Shown here: piece by piece, positions 54,020-63,411 of the stretch
Numbering within the stretch: the first letter of the stretch is position 1
Layout: each line of letters starts with the position of its first letter
DNA from: Allobosea sp035944375
GTDB taxonomy: Bacteria; Pseudomonadota; Alphaproteobacteria; Rhizobiales; Beijerinckiaceae
Assembly (NCBI RefSeq): GCF_035944375.1
Contig: NZ_DASZBE010000018.1
Strand: one strand, 5' to 3'
DNA length: 64,000 nt
Program-made: the position numbers and the translations under genes
The notes under the pieces: generated by a model
Told to the model about the DNA's origin: nothing
Databases searched by the model: none
Seen by the model: only the letters and a program-made list of their open reading frames with translations

Positions 54020-54634
54020 ATGGACGACTCACGAGAATGTGCCCTTCCGCCGCCGGATGAGGCACGCACGCGCATTGAGCAGATTGCCGACGCGGCGCTG
54101 CGGCGCTTTGCGCGTTACGGCTTCAAGCGCAGTTCGATGGACGACGTGGCGCGCGAGGCCGGCCTGGCCAAGGCGACGATCTATCTGCATTTCAAGGGCA
54201 AGGATGACGTCTTCCGGGCGATGATCGCGCGGTTCTCGGCACAGGTCGCGGCACGTTGCGAAGCGGTGATGGCGCAGCCCCTGCCCTTTCCCGACAAGCT
54301 TTCGGCGCTGATGCTCGCGCATTTCGGCGCCGGCTATGCTGCCTTCGGCGATGGCGAGCACCTGCTCGAACTAAAATCGGTGATGGCCAGCATCGCGCTG
54401 CCGGAAGCGCAGGCCTTCGAGCACATCTTCTGCAGCCAGGCGACGACGCTGCTGGCGCGGGCGGCCGCCGCGGGCGAGATCTCGCTGGGAGCGCTCAAGG
54501 CCGAACAGATCGTCGAGACGATGGCCCAGGCCGCGATCGGCGCGAAGATGGGGCCGCAGCCTTCGCTGGAAACCTATCAAGCGAGGCTGCGCCAGATCGC
54601 GGCGCTTGCGGCCCAGGCCGTGGCGAGGCGGTAG
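54020..54634 (+). CDS. TetR/AcrR-family transcriptional regulator
   Basis: The 204-aa product has a TetR N-terminal helix-turn-helix (RIEQIADAALRRFARYGFKR, then SSMDDVAREAGLAKATIYLHF, residues 15-60) and an all-helical C-terminal ligand domain of the TetR_C_7-like group. The ATG at 54020 has AAGAG upstream; an in-frame GTG at 54014 is possible. It is divergent from iorAB, and the perfect palindrome at 53948-53979 suggests it represses that operon until a ligand, perhaps an aldehyde or N-heterocycle, is present. The ligand is inferred only from the neighbour. Confidence 0.93.
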   Translation: MDDSRECALPPPDEARTRIEQIADAALRRFARYGFKRSSMDDVAREAGLAKATIYLHFKGKDDVFRAMIARFSAQVAARCEAVMAQPLPFPDKLSALMLAHFGAGYAAFGDGEHLLELKSVMASIALPEAQAFEHIFCSQATTLLARAAAAGEISLGALKAEQIVETMAQAAIGAKMGPQPSLETYQARLRQIAALAAQAVARR

Positions 54635-54715
54635 TCGCTACTTCCTCAGGCAGGTCCGCCGACAAGCCCGACTGCCTCGGCAACGTTTTGGATTCTTGGA
54701 CAGCGCATCCAGCTT

Positions 54716-54732
54716 GTTCCCGTTTTGGGAAC
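54716..54732. promoter_or_regulatory. Palindromic operator upstream of higBA
   Basis: GTTCCC (54716-54721), centre GTTTT, GGGAAC (54727-54732) form a perfect six-base-arm palindrome ending 16 bases before the higB start at 54749. HigA antitoxins repress their own operon through such short inverted repeats, so this is the likely HigA site. Confidence 0.65.
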
Positions 54733-54748
54733 CTGATATCCAGGGGTC

Positions 54749-55045
54749 ATGCAGGTGATCGCGCGCCGGACTTTACGGGAGTTCTGGAAGCGCGAACCCC
54801 ATGCCGAGATGCCGCTGAGGGTCTGGTACACAATTGTCGACAAGGCGAACTGGACCGGCCCCGCGGACATCAAGGCGCAGTTCGGACCCACCGTCGATTT
54901 CGTCGGCGACAACCGCGTCATCTTCGATATCGGCGGCAACAAGTATCGGCTGATCGTCCACTTCGCCTATGCCTATCAGCGGGCGCTGATCAAATTCGTG
55001 GGAACCCACAAGGAATACGACCGGATCGACGCGGAGACTGTGTGA
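54749..55045 (+). CDS. higB: Type II toxin, HigB family mRNA interferase
   Basis: The 98-aa product matches the HigB_toxin (PF09907) family: MQVIARRTLREFWKREPHAE, WYTIVDKANWTGPADIK, NRVIFDIGGNKYRLIVHF and FVGTHKEYDRID. These RelE-fold toxins cut mRNA on the ribosome when not bound by HigA. The length is typical and the gene appears intact. It precedes its antitoxin gene, the reversed order typical of HigBA, with a one-base overlap (TGATG). The palindrome at 54716-54732 lies in the promoter region. Confidence 0.93.
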   Translation: MQVIARRTLREFWKREPHAEMPLRVWYTIVDKANWTGPADIKAQFGPTVDFVGDNRVIFDIGGNKYRLIVHFAYAYQRALIKFVGTHKEYDRIDAETV

Positions 55046-55425
55046 TGCAGATGGATATGCGAGCGATCCGCACCGAAGCGGATTACGAATGGGCGCTGGC
55101 AGAGATCGAAACCTACTTCGATCTCCAGCCGGAGCCAGACACTCCGGAAGCCGACCGGTTCGATGTGCTAGCCGCGCTGCTGAAAGTCTACGAGGACACG
55201 CATCACCCGATCACCGCCCCCGACCCGATCGACATGGTCCGGGAGTGGATGGCGATGCGGGGGCTCAGCCAGAACGATCTGGCGGTGCTGATCGGCTCCA
55301 GGTCGCGCGCCTCGGAAGTCCTCAACCGCAAGCGCGCGCTGACCATGGACATGGTCTTCAAGCTCAACCGGGAATGGGGCCTCCCGGCCGACACGCTGAT
55401 CGCACCCTACCCCCTGGCGGCCTGA
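55045..55425 (+). CDS. higA: Antitoxin HigA, HTH-type
   Basis: The 126-aa product has an N-terminal acidic helical region (RTEADYEWALAEIETYFDLQ) that wraps the toxin, and a C-terminal XRE/HTH_3 domain (MVREWMAMRGLSQNDLAVLI, then SRSRASEVLNRKRALTMDM). It neutralises HigB and represses the operon. The ATG at 55045 shares its A with the higB stop; GGAG lies about 11 bases upstream inside higB. Both genes look functional, so this is probably an active stabilisation or stress module. Confidence 0.93.
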   Translation: MQMDMRAIRTEADYEWALAEIETYFDLQPEPDTPEADRFDVLAALLKVYEDTHHPITAPDPIDMVREWMAMRGLSQNDLAVLIGSRSRASEVLNRKRALTMDMVFKLNREWGLPADTLIAPYPLAA

Positions 55426-55464
55426 CCCGATCCGTCGAGGCGGGAGCGGGTAACACCCTCCGCC

Positions 55465-58149
55465 TCAGCCCTCTTTCGCCCGCACCGCGCCGAGCGCCGC
55501 CTGCGCTGCAGCAAGACGGGCGATCGGCACGCGGAAGGGCGAGCATGAGACGTAGTCCAGCCCGATGCTCTCGCAGAAGCCGATCGACGCCGGGTCGCCG
55601 CCATGCTCGCCGCAGATGCCGAGCTTGATGTCGGGACGCGCCTTGCGGCCACGTTCGGCGGCGAGCTTCACCAGTTCGCCGACGCCCTCCTGGTCGATCG
55701 TCACGAAGGGATCGGCGGCGAGGATGCCCTTGGCGGTGTAGGCGCCCAGGAAAGAGGCGGCGTCATCGCGCGAGATGCCGAGCGTCGTCTGCGTCAGGTC
55801 GTTGGTGCCGAAGGAGAAGAATTCGGCGCTCTTCGCGATCTCCTCGGCGCGCAGCGCGGCGCGCGGCAGCTCGATCATGGTGCCGACCTGATAGCTCAGC
55901 TCGACCTGGCTCTCGGCGATGACCTCCTTGGCCATGGCGTCGATACGCGCCTTGACGAGGTCGAGTTCGGCCACGCCCATGACGAGCGGCACCATCACCT
56001 CCGGGATCACCGCCTTGCCGGTCTCGCGGGCGGCGATGACGGCCGCCTCGAAGATGGCACGGGCCTGCATCTCGGCGATCTCGGGATAGGCGATGGCGAG
56101 GCGCACGCCGCGGAAGCCGAGCATCGGGTTGAACTCGTGCAGCTCGGCGGCGCGGTGCTTCAGCGCCTCGGGCGTGACGCCCAGCGCCTGGGCGACCGCG
56201 GCGATCTCGGCCTCGCCATGCGGCAGGAACTCGTGCAGCGGCGGGTCGAGCAGGCGGATCGTCACCGGCAGGCCGCTCATGATGGTGAAGAGCTGGACGA
56301 AGTCCTGGCGCTGCATCGGCAGGAGCTTGGCGAGCGCGGCGCGGCGGCCCTTGTCATCGGCGGCGAGGATCATCTCACGCACTGACTGGATGCGGTCGGC
56401 CTCGAAGAACATGTGCTCGGTGCGGCACAGCCCGATGCCCTCGGCGCCGAATTCGCGGGCGGTGCGGGCGTCGTCGGGCGTCTCGGCATTGGCGCGGACC
56501 TTGAGGCGGCGGACGGTGTCGGCCCAGCCCATCAGCGTCGCGAATTCGCCGGACAGCTCCGGCTTCTGCATCTTGACCTCGCCGAGCAGCACCTGGCCGT
56601 TGCCGCCGTCGATGGTGAGGACGTCGCCGGCCTTGAGCACGGTCTGGCCGACGGTGAGGGTACCCTTGGCGTAGTCGACGCGGATCTGGCCGGCGCCGGA
56701 GACGCAGGGCTTGCCCATGCCGCGCGCGACCACCGCCGCATGCGACGTCATGCCGCCGCGCGTGGTCAGGATGCCTTCGGCGGCATGCATGCCGTGAATG
56801 TCCTCCGGCGAGGTCTCGACGCGCACGAGGATGACCTTGCGGCCGGCCTTGCGGGCGTTCTCGGCCTCGTCGGAGTTGAAGACGATCTCGCCGGCGGCGG
56901 CGCCGGGCGAGGCCGGCAGGCCGGTCGTCAGGACGCGGCGCTCGGCCTTGGGGTCGATCATCGGATGCAGGAGCTGATCGAGCGCACCGGGTTCGACGCG
57001 GCCCACCGCCTCCTCCTGCGAGATCAGGCCTTCGGTGGCGAGTTCGACCGCGATCCGCAGCGCCGCCTTGGCGGTGCGCTTGCCGGAGCGTGTCTGCAAC
57101 ATCCAGAGCTTGCCCTCCTGGATGGTGAACTCCATGTCCTGCATGTCGCGGTAGTGCTTTTCGAGGATGCCGTAGATCCGGCAGAGCTCGGCATAGGCCT
57201 CCGGCATCACCCGCTCCATCGAGGGCTTGTCGGAGCCGGCTTCCTTGCGGGCGGCCTCGGTGATGTCCTGCGGGGTGCGGATGCCGGCGACGACGTCCTC
57301 ACCCTGCGCATTGACCAGGAACTCGCCATACAGCGCGTTCTCGCCGGTCGAGGGATTGCGCGTGAAGGCGACGCCGGTCGCCGACGTGTCGCCCATGTTG
57401 CCGAAGACCATCGACTGGACGTTCACCGCCGTGCCCCAGGCGGCCGGGATGTTGTTGAGCTCGCGATACTTGATCGCGCGGGCATTCATCCAGGAGGAGA
57501 AGACGGCGCCGACCGCGCCCCAGAGCTGGGCGTGGGGCTCCTGCGGGAAGTCGCTGCCGAGCGCCTTGCGGACGATGTCCTTGTACTTGCCGACGAGCAC
57601 CTTCCAGTCCTCGGCACCGAGATCGGTGTCGAGGTGGTAGCCCTTGCGCTCCTTGTAGTCCTCGAGCGCCTCCTCGAAATGCCCGTGGTCGACGTCGAGC
57701 ACGACGTTGGAATACATCGTGATGAAGCGGCGGTAGCTGTCCCAGGCGAAGCGCGCGTCGCCCGAGGCTTGGGCCACGGCCTCGACGGTGACGTCGTTCA
57801 GGCCGAGATTGAGGACGGTGTCCATCATGCCGGGCATCGAGGCGCGGGCGCCGGAACGGACCGAGACCAGCAGCGGATTGGCGGGATCGCCGAAGGTCTT
57901 GCCGGTCAGGCGGCCCATCTCGGCGAGCGCCGCCTGGGCCTGCGCCTCGAGATCCGGCGGGAACTGCTTGCCGTTGTCGTAATACCAGGTGCAGACCTCG
58001 GTGGTGATGGTGAAGCCGGGCGGCACGGGCAGGCCCAGATTGCTCATTTCGGCGAGGTTCGCGCCCTTGCCGCCGAGCAGGTTCTTCATGCCCGCCTCAC
58101 CCTCGGCCTTGCCGTCGCCGAAGGTGTAGACCCATTTCCCGCCAGCCAT
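55465..58149 (-). CDS. ppdK: Pyruvate, phosphate dikinase
   Basis: The 894-aa product is full-length PPDK. Its N-terminal ATP-grasp nucleotide domain includes LLGGKGANLAEMSNLGLPVP and SGARASMPGMMDTVLNLGL. The central domain carries the phospho-histidine in LTTRGGMTSHAAVVARGMG. The C-terminal TIM barrel has EGIGLCRTEHMFF, FFSFGTNDLTQTTLG and LGICGEHGGDP with the catalytic Cys. It interconverts pyruvate and phosphoenolpyruvate using ATP and phosphate, which serves gluconeogenesis or PPi-linked glycolysis. It is convergent with higBA and stands alone on the minus strand. Confidence 0.98.
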   Translation of the reverse strand: MAGGKWVYTFGDGKAEGEAGMKNLLGGKGANLAEMSNLGLPVPPGFTITTEVCTWYYDNGKQFPPDLEAQAQAALAEMGRLTGKTFGDPANPLLVSVRSGARASMPGMMDTVLNLGLNDVTVEAVAQASGDARFAWDSYRRFITMYSNVVLDVDHGHFEEALEDYKERKGYHLDTDLGAEDWKVLVGKYKDIVRKALGSDFPQEPHAQLWGAVGAVFSSWMNARAIKYRELNNIPAAWGTAVNVQSMVFGNMGDTSATGVAFTRNPSTGENALYGEFLVNAQGEDVVAGIRTPQDITEAARKEAGSDKPSMERVMPEAYAELCRIYGILEKHYRDMQDMEFTIQEGKLWMLQTRSGKRTAKAALRIAVELATEGLISQEEAVGRVEPGALDQLLHPMIDPKAERRVLTTGLPASPGAAAGEIVFNSDEAENARKAGRKVILVRVETSPEDIHGMHAAEGILTTRGGMTSHAAVVARGMGKPCVSGAGQIRVDYAKGTLTVGQTVLKAGDVLTIDGGNGQVLLGEVKMQKPELSGEFATLMGWADTVRRLKVRANAETPDDARTAREFGAEGIGLCRTEHMFFEADRIQSVREMILAADDKGRRAALAKLLPMQRQDFVQLFTIMSGLPVTIRLLDPPLHEFLPHGEAEIAAVAQALGVTPEALKHRAAELHEFNPMLGFRGVRLAIAYPEIAEMQARAIFEAAVIAARETGKAVIPEVMVPLVMGVAELDLVKARIDAMAKEVIAESQVELSYQVGTMIELPRAALRAEEIAKSAEFFSFGTNDLTQTTLGISRDDAASFLGAYTAKGILAADPFVTIDQEGVGELVKLAAERGRKARPDIKLGICGEHGGDPASIGFCESIGLDYVSCSPFRVPIARLAAAQAALGAVRAKEG

Positions 58150-58303
58150 CGTCCCAGCCCTTTCACATCATCCAGACCGCGCAAGAACGCAGCGGCCGGC
58201 GAATGGTTCGCGTGCACCGCAACAAAGGCGCCGCGGCGTGGTCATGCCGAAAAGCGCGTGAACAATCAATGCGCAGAAGGGTCGGGGGCCGCGCCGTGGG
58301 GCG

Positions 58304-58810
58304 TCAGCGGCTCATCGCCCTCGCCTTCTCCCGCGCCTTCCTCGGCCAGCGCAGCGGCCAGGCGACGATCCGGTCCGGCACGTCCTCGTCGGGCACGTCG
58401 TCCTCGCTTGCATAGACACGGCCGCGGACCGCCACGCCGGCCTCGACCACCGTCTCCGGGTCGCCCGAGACCAGCGGATGCCACCAGGGCAGATCGGTCC
58501 CCTCGGCCACCAGGCGGTAGGCGCAGGTCGGCGGCAGCCAGGGCAGCGTGCGGACGTCATGGGGGGTCAGCGTCACGCAATCGGGAACGATGGTCGAGCG
58601 GTTCTCGTAGTCCTTGCAGCGGCAGGTGCCGGCGTCGAACAGGCGACAGCCGATATCCGTGGCCAGGATGGCGTCGGTGTCCTCGTCCTGGAGCTTGACC
58701 AGGCAGCAGCGGCCGCAGCCGTCGCAGAGCGATTCCCATTGATCGCGGTTCATCGCCTCGAGCGGGGTGGTGCGCCAGAAGGGCTCGTCGGGGTTCGGAT
58801 CGTCGACCAT
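58304..58810 (-). CDS. YcgN family cysteine cluster protein (UPF0260)
   Basis: The 168-aa product has the family signature: CDGCGRCCLVKLQDEDTD, then GCRLFDAGTCRCKDYENR, PDCVTLTP and PPTCAYRLVAEG. The Cys pattern suggests a metal or iron-sulfur site of the CxxCxxCC zinc/iron-chelating type. The remainder contains LPWWHPLVSGDPETV, also conserved. Function is unknown; deletion phenotypes are not recalled. It lies upstream of the ppdK start on the same strand with a 154-base gap and is divergent from the penicillin-binding protein gene. Confidence 0.92.
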   Translation of the reverse strand: MVDDPNPDEPFWRTTPLEAMNRDQWESLCDGCGRCCLVKLQDEDTDAILATDIGCRLFDAGTCRCKDYENRSTIVPDCVTLTPHDVRTLPWLPPTCAYRLVAEGTDLPWWHPLVSGDPETVVEAGVAVRGRVYASEDDVPDEDVPDRIVAWPLRWPRKAREKARAMSR

Positions 58811-59088
58811 GGTCCCTTATGCGATGCGGCCAGCCGCGATGGAAGCGCGGGCGGTGACGCATCTGCGGACGAGCGGGCGGCGTATCGCTCCGGCGTACCG
58901 AAACGGCACAGCCCGCGTGGCAAGGAATCTGCTGTCCCAGCATTTCGCGTCCGGCCTCTGGCACGGGCGCGACAAGACGATATGTATGTTCGGTCCGGCG
59001 GGATTATGATGGCGGGCTGGCCGGAGTGTAGCGGAACCATGGCCCCGTCGATCAGGACGGCGGCCTTCGGCGGAGTGCCAGAACGGCG

Positions 59089-61317
59089 ATGGAGTTCAGG
59101 AAGGCAGGCTGGACGACCCGACTGAAGCGCTTCGCGCTGGCGGTCGACTCATGGGTCGATGCCGGCCTGTGGGGCGCCGCGCGACGCGCGGGCGAGGTCT
59201 ACGAACGCATCCGCAGCTTCATGGACCGGCTGACCGTGACCGGCGGCCAGCGTCTGGCGGCCGAGTTCGCCAGCGAGGGGCTGAATGTCGGCATCGCCGG
59301 CGCTTTCCTGATGCTGGCGCTGGCGATCCCGTCCTTCCACGAGGGGCGCGAGGAGGCACTGAAGCACCAGGTCTTCGCCGTCACCTTCCTCGATCGCTAC
59401 GGCGCCGAGATCGGCCATCGCGGCGCGCGCCACGACGACTCGCTGAAGCTCGAAGAGATGCCGGACCATCTGCTCAAGGCGGTTCTGGCGACCGAGGACC
59501 GCCGTTTCTACGACCATTTCGGCATCGACCTGATCGGCACGCTGCGCGCCGTGACGGTGAATGCGCGCGCCTCGGGCGTCGTGCAGGGCGGCTCCTCGCT
59601 GACGCAGCAGCTCGCCAAGAACCTGTTCCTCACCAACGAGCGCTCGCTCGACCGTAAGATCAAGGAAGCCTTCCTGGCGATCTGGCTGGAGCAGAGGCTG
59701 ACCAAGAACGAGATCCTGAAGCTCTATCTCGACCGCGCCTATATGGGCGGCGGCACCTTCGGGGTGGCGGCGGCGGCCGAGTATTATTTCGGGAAATCGG
59801 TGCGCGACGTGACGCTGGCCGAGGCCGCGATGCTGGCCGGGCTGTTCAAGGCGCCGACCAAATTCGCCCCCCACGTCAACCTGCCGGCCGCGCGCGCGCG
59901 GGCCAACGACGTGCTCAACGCCATGGTCGATGCGGGCTTCATGACGGCGGGCCAGGTCGACAGCGCCAAGCGCAACCCGGCGACGCCGATCGACCGGCGG
60001 CGCGATTCCAGCCCCGATTATTATCTCGACTGGGCCTTCGACGAGATCCGCCGGCTCGCCGACGACGGCAAGATCGGCCCCGAGCGGGTGCTGACGGTGA
60101 AGACCCCCCATGATCCGGCCATCCAGGGGCGGGCCGACGAGGCCGTCGAGACAATTCTGCGCCAATATGGGCCAGGCTACCGTGCCAAGCAGGCGGCGAC
60201 GGCGGTGATCGAGACGGATGGCGCGGTGCGGGCGCTGGTCGGCGGACGCGACTATGGCGCGAGCCAGTTCAACCGCGCCACCGCGAGCCTGCGGCAGCCC
60301 GGCTCGTCCTTCAAGCCCTTCGTCTATGCGGCGGCGCTGCAGGCCGGGCTCTACAAGCCCAACACGGTGGTCACCGACCGGCCCGTCTGCATCGGCAACT
60401 GGTGCCCCAACAATTACGGGCGCTCCTTCGCGGGCTCGATGCCGCTGACGGTGGCGCTGGCGAAGTCGATCAACACGATCCCCGTGCAGATGTCGATCGC
60501 GCTCGGCCAGGCCACCGGCGAGACGCATGTCGCGCGCGCCGCCCGGATCGGGCGGCTGAAGATCATCGAGACCAGCCGTGCGATGGGCCTCAACTCGCCC
60601 CTGACCGACACCGTCTCGCTGCCGATCGGCGCGGCGGAGGTCACCGTGCTCGACATGGCGGCGGGCTATGCGGTCTTCGCCAATGGCGGCCAGCGCGCGC
60701 GACCCTATGCGGCGATCGAGATCCGCAACTCGCATGGCGAGGTGATCTACCGGCACGACCGCGACGAGCCGGAAGCGGCCCGCGTGCTGAGCACGCAGGT
60801 GGCGCAGGACATGAACTTCATGCTGTCGAAGGTGCCGACCGAGGGCACGGGCCGGCGCGCCGCGCTGGAGGGCGTCGTCACCGCCGGCAAGACCGGCACG
60901 ACCAACGGCTACAAGGACGCCTGGTATGTCGGCTATTCCGGCAACCTCGTCGGCGCGGTCTGGTACGGCAACGACGATTCGTCGGAAACCGCGAACATGA
61001 CCGGCGGCTCGCTGCCGGCCATGACCTGGAAGGAGATCATGCAGTTCGCCCATCGCGGGCTCGAGCTGAAGCCGATTCCCGGCGTGGCGCCGCCGGACCC
61101 CAAGGCGGCGACGGTCGCGAAGGCCCAGGCGCCTGCGGCCGCCATTGCGGCCGGTTCCGGGCCGGGGGCCGGCCACATGCCGCGGCAGTCCTTCGAGGTG
61201 CTGTCGGCGGTGGGCGCGATGTTCAAGACGATCGAGGCGCCGCGCCGCGCCGGCCGCCCCTTGCAGGTCGGCATCCGCGACGTCTCCGCGGCGGGCGCAA
61301 ACAGCGCCATCCGCTGA
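59089..61317 (+). CDS. Penicillin-binding protein 1 type (transglycosylase/transpeptidase)
   Basis: The 742-aa product has a cytoplasmic start, one membrane helix (about residues 62-84, NVGIAGAFLMLALAIP), a GT51 glycosyltransferase domain (ATEDRRFYDHFGIDLIG, QGGSSLTQQLAKNLFLTNER) and a penicillin-binding transpeptidase domain with SxxK (QPGSSFKPFVYAA), SxN (KSINT) and KTG (AGKTGTTNGYKDAW). It polymerises and crosslinks peptidoglycan in the periplasm. The C-terminal 80 residues are Pro/Ala-rich. The DUF1214-DUF1254 gene pair follows in the same direction, 88 bases on. Confidence 0.95.
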   Translation: MEFRKAGWTTRLKRFALAVDSWVDAGLWGAARRAGEVYERIRSFMDRLTVTGGQRLAAEFASEGLNVGIAGAFLMLALAIPSFHEGREEALKHQVFAVTFLDRYGAEIGHRGARHDDSLKLEEMPDHLLKAVLATEDRRFYDHFGIDLIGTLRAVTVNARASGVVQGGSSLTQQLAKNLFLTNERSLDRKIKEAFLAIWLEQRLTKNEILKLYLDRAYMGGGTFGVAAAAEYYFGKSVRDVTLAEAAMLAGLFKAPTKFAPHVNLPAARARANDVLNAMVDAGFMTAGQVDSAKRNPATPIDRRRDSSPDYYLDWAFDEIRRLADDGKIGPERVLTVKTPHDPAIQGRADEAVETILRQYGPGYRAKQAATAVIETDGAVRALVGGRDYGASQFNRATASLRQPGSSFKPFVYAAALQAGLYKPNTVVTDRPVCIGNWCPNNYGRSFAGSMPLTVALAKSINTIPVQMSIALGQATGETHVARAARIGRLKIIETSRAMGLNSPLTDTVSLPIGAAEVTVLDMAAGYAVFANGGQRARPYAAIEIRNSHGEVIYRHDRDEPEAARVLSTQVAQDMNFMLSKVPTEGTGRRAALEGVVTAGKTGTTNGYKDAWYVGYSGNLVGAVWYGNDDSSETANMTGGSLPAMTWKEIMQFAHRGLELKPIPGVAPPDPKAATVAKAQAPAAAIAAGSGPGAGHMPRQSFEVLSAVGAMFKTIEAPRRAGRPLQVGIRDVSAAGANSAIR

Positions 61318-61405
61318 GCGCGCGGGCGTCCTGTTGACGGGCAGCAGCCTGCTGGTTCAACTCGCGCGCCGGCCGCCGCGGACGGCCTCTTCCGAAGGCA
61401 GGGCA

Positions 61406-61981
61406 TTGCGAGTCGTCCATCTGGCCTATGTGATCGCGCTCGGCGCCGGGCTGGGGCTGGCCTCGGCCCATTTCGCCGTGGCCGGGCGGCCTCTGCTCGG
61501 CATGGTCGAGATCGGCCCCTGGGCGGCTTGGCCCCGGAGCGGCAGCCGCGACATCGACCCCTATCTGAGGGCCTATCTCGCCCGCGGCGTGCATCTGCCG
61601 CTGGGCACGGGCGAAGGGCTCGAGCTGATCGCCGAACGCGACGATGACGGACGCGGGCTCGACGGGCGCTGCCGCTATCGGCTCACCGGCCAGATCCCGA
61701 CGACGCGCGGCTGGACGCTCAGCGTCACCGACGCCGACGGGCGCGCCTTCCGCCTGCCGCTCGACCGCAGCGGCTTCACCGATGCCGAGGTGGTGCGCGC
61801 AGAAGACGGCGGCTTGCGCATCGCTGCGGCCTCCTGGCCCCAACCCGGCGACTGGCTTCCCCTCCCGGCGAGCGGGCGTTTTCAGTTCCGCCTGCGGCTC
61901 TACGATACGCCGATCGCCACCCAGGCCGGCGAGACGCGAGCGGAGAGCCTGCCGCGGATCGCCCGGGTCGATTGTCCATGA
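61406..61981 (+). CDS. DUF1214 domain protein, membrane-anchored
   Basis: The 191-aa product starts at a TTG at 61406, giving a membrane/signal segment (VVHLAYVIALGAGLGLASAH), and then a DUF1214 domain: DIDPYLRAYLARGVHLPLGT, RCRYRLTGQIPTTRGWTLSV, and a C-terminal GRFQFRLRLYDTPIATQAG. Family members are envelope proteins of unknown function. AGGCAGGG just before the TTG is a plausible ribosome site and the length (about 190 aa) suits rhizobial homologues. Its stop overlaps the next start (ATGA), so it forms a translationally coupled pair with the DUF1254-like protein. Confidence 0.8.
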   Translation: MRVVHLAYVIALGAGLGLASAHFAVAGRPLLGMVEIGPWAAWPRSGSRDIDPYLRAYLARGVHLPLGTGEGLELIAERDDDGRGLDGRCRYRLTGQIPTTRGWTLSVTDADGRAFRLPLDRSGFTDAEVVRAEDGGLRIAAASWPQPGDWLPLPASGRFQFRLRLYDTPIATQAGETRAESLPRIARVDCP

Positions 61982-62610
61982 GCGCCGCCGACCAGCCCCT
62001 GCCCCCACGGACGGTCCCGGCCGCCGGACGAATCCCGCTCACCGTCCGTCTCGGTGCGTCGCTGCGCAGCCTGCTGTTCGCGACCGTCGCCGGGCTGGTG
62101 CTGGCCGGCATCGTCCATATCGTCACGATCCTGATGATCCCGGTCGTCTCGACCAGCGATGCTGCCCATGCCTATGGCACGCTCGGCACCGGCGGGCAGG
62201 CCGAGTTGATCGCCGGCGACCCGCGCGGTCTGCCGCTACCGCGCGAGGCCGACCCGGCCGCCGTCACCGCCATCTGTAGCTATGACCTCCGCGCCGGGCC
62301 GATGCGGGTCGTCGCCCGCGTCGGCACGCTGCCGCTCGGCCTGACGCTCCATCGCCAGGGCGGCGGGGTCGTCTACGCGATCACCGACCGCGCCGCCGTG
62401 CGAGGCGTCGTCGAATTCGTGGTGATGACCGAGGAGCAGCGCGACGAACGCGCCGCCCGCGACGAGGAGGGCGAAGCCGCGCGCGAGCTGCGGGTCGTCT
62501 CGGACAGCGAGCAGGGCCTCATCGTCGTGCGTGTGCTGTCGCGACTGCCTTCGGACCGGGCCGATGCCGAGGCCCTGGCGAGCGGCGTCGCCTGCGGCAT
62601 GGCGGACTGA
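61978..62610 (+). CDS. DUF1254-like membrane protein, partner of DUF1214
   Basis: The 210-aa product has one membrane helix near residues 35-60 (LLFATVAGLVLAGIVHIVTI) followed by a periplasmic domain (IPVVSTSDAAHAYGTLGTGG, CSYDLRAGPMRVVARVGTLP, LTLHRQGGGVVYAITDRAA). The pattern and its coupling to a DUF1214 gene fit the DUF1254 family seen in Rhizobiales. Function is unknown; the pair probably acts together in the envelope. The ATG at 61978 overlaps the preceding stop by four bases. A charged stretch (EEQRDERAARDEEGEAAREL) follows the domain. Confidence 0.75.
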   Translation: MSAADQPLPPRTVPAAGRIPLTVRLGASLRSLLFATVAGLVLAGIVHIVTILMIPVVSTSDAAHAYGTLGTGGQAELIAGDPRGLPLPREADPAAVTAICSYDLRAGPMRVVARVGTLPLGLTLHRQGGGVVYAITDRAAVRGVVEFVVMTEEQRDERAARDEEGEAARELRVVSDSEQGLIVVRVLSRLPSDRADAEALASGVACGMAD

Positions 62611-62613
62611 GCG

Positions 62614-63411
62614 TCAGCCCTTGTAGACGACCGGCGCCTTGTCGCCCTCACCCGTGGGCGCGCGTCCGTCGCCGCCGAAGACGCCGATCAGCGGCATCTT
62701 GCACAGCGGACCGGCTTCGGCCTCCAGCGCCATGATGGCCCGCTCGGCCCGGATCGCCTCGCGCGACGGCATCTCGACCACGAGATTGGCGAGTGCGTAG
62801 CGATAGCTCTCGATGCGGAAGCCGACGCGCTCGCAAACCCAGAGGATCAGCCCCTCATTCTCGACGACGCGAGCCTGGGCCGGATCGATCTGCGAGGGCG
62901 CGACTTCGGGCGAACTCTCGGCCGCCCGCATCCGCACGCGGTCGGCCGCCACGACGCGCATGGCGTTGGCGCGGAACGGCCCGATCAGGAGGCGATCGGC
63001 ATTGGCATCCTCCGCGAGGCGGGCATAGCGCGAGGCCTGCGAGGCGAAGGAGCCGCCGGTCAGGGCGTTGAAATAGTCGGACTTCGCGCTGGACTGCATC
63101 TGCGCCGGCAGGATGCGCGCATGGGCGAGGTCGGAGACGCGGCGCTGGAAGATGCTTTTCTCATGGCTCGGCATGACGAAGCGCCAGGCACGGTCGCGCA
63201 GTTGCTCCTCATCGTCGGTGAAGCGGAAATGCGAGGCGGCCTCGCCCCGCAGGGTGGCCGACCAGAAGCCGACCTGCGGTGCCAGCACCTGGCTGATGAT
63301 GTCCTGCCGCGGGCGGCCGAAATCGCCGGTGCAGGCCCCCGTGGCGAGAAGAAGCGACAGGGCGGCGGCCCGCGCAGCGGGCCCGCCTGCGAGACGCGCG
63401 AACTGCGTCAC
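62614..63411 (-). CDS. Hypothetical secreted protein, probable lipoprotein
   Basis: The 265-aa product has an N-terminal export signal (AAALSLLLATGACTGDFG) with a lipobox-like TGAC; the Thr at position -3 is less common than Leu, so lipidation is probable but not certain. The mature protein is mixed helix/strand with RPRQDIISQVLAPQVGFWSA and ESYRYALANLVVEMPSREAI, a pattern of unnamed Rhizobiales envelope proteins. No catalytic motif is visible. Its ATGA start overlaps the stop of the upstream 77-aa gene, so the two are translationally coupled. It is convergent with the DUF1254-like gene. Confidence 0.8.
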   Translation of the reverse strand: MTQFARLAGGPAARAAALSLLLATGACTGDFGRPRQDIISQVLAPQVGFWSATLRGEAASHFRFTDDEEQLRDRAWRFVMPSHEKSIFQRRVSDLAHARILPAQMQSSAKSDYFNALTGGSFASQASRYARLAEDANADRLLIGPFRANAMRVVAADRVRMRAAESSPEVAPSQIDPAQARVVENEGLILWVCERVGFRIESYRYALANLVVEMPSREAIRAERAIMALEAEAGPLCKMPLIGVFGGDGRAPTGEGDKAPVVYKG

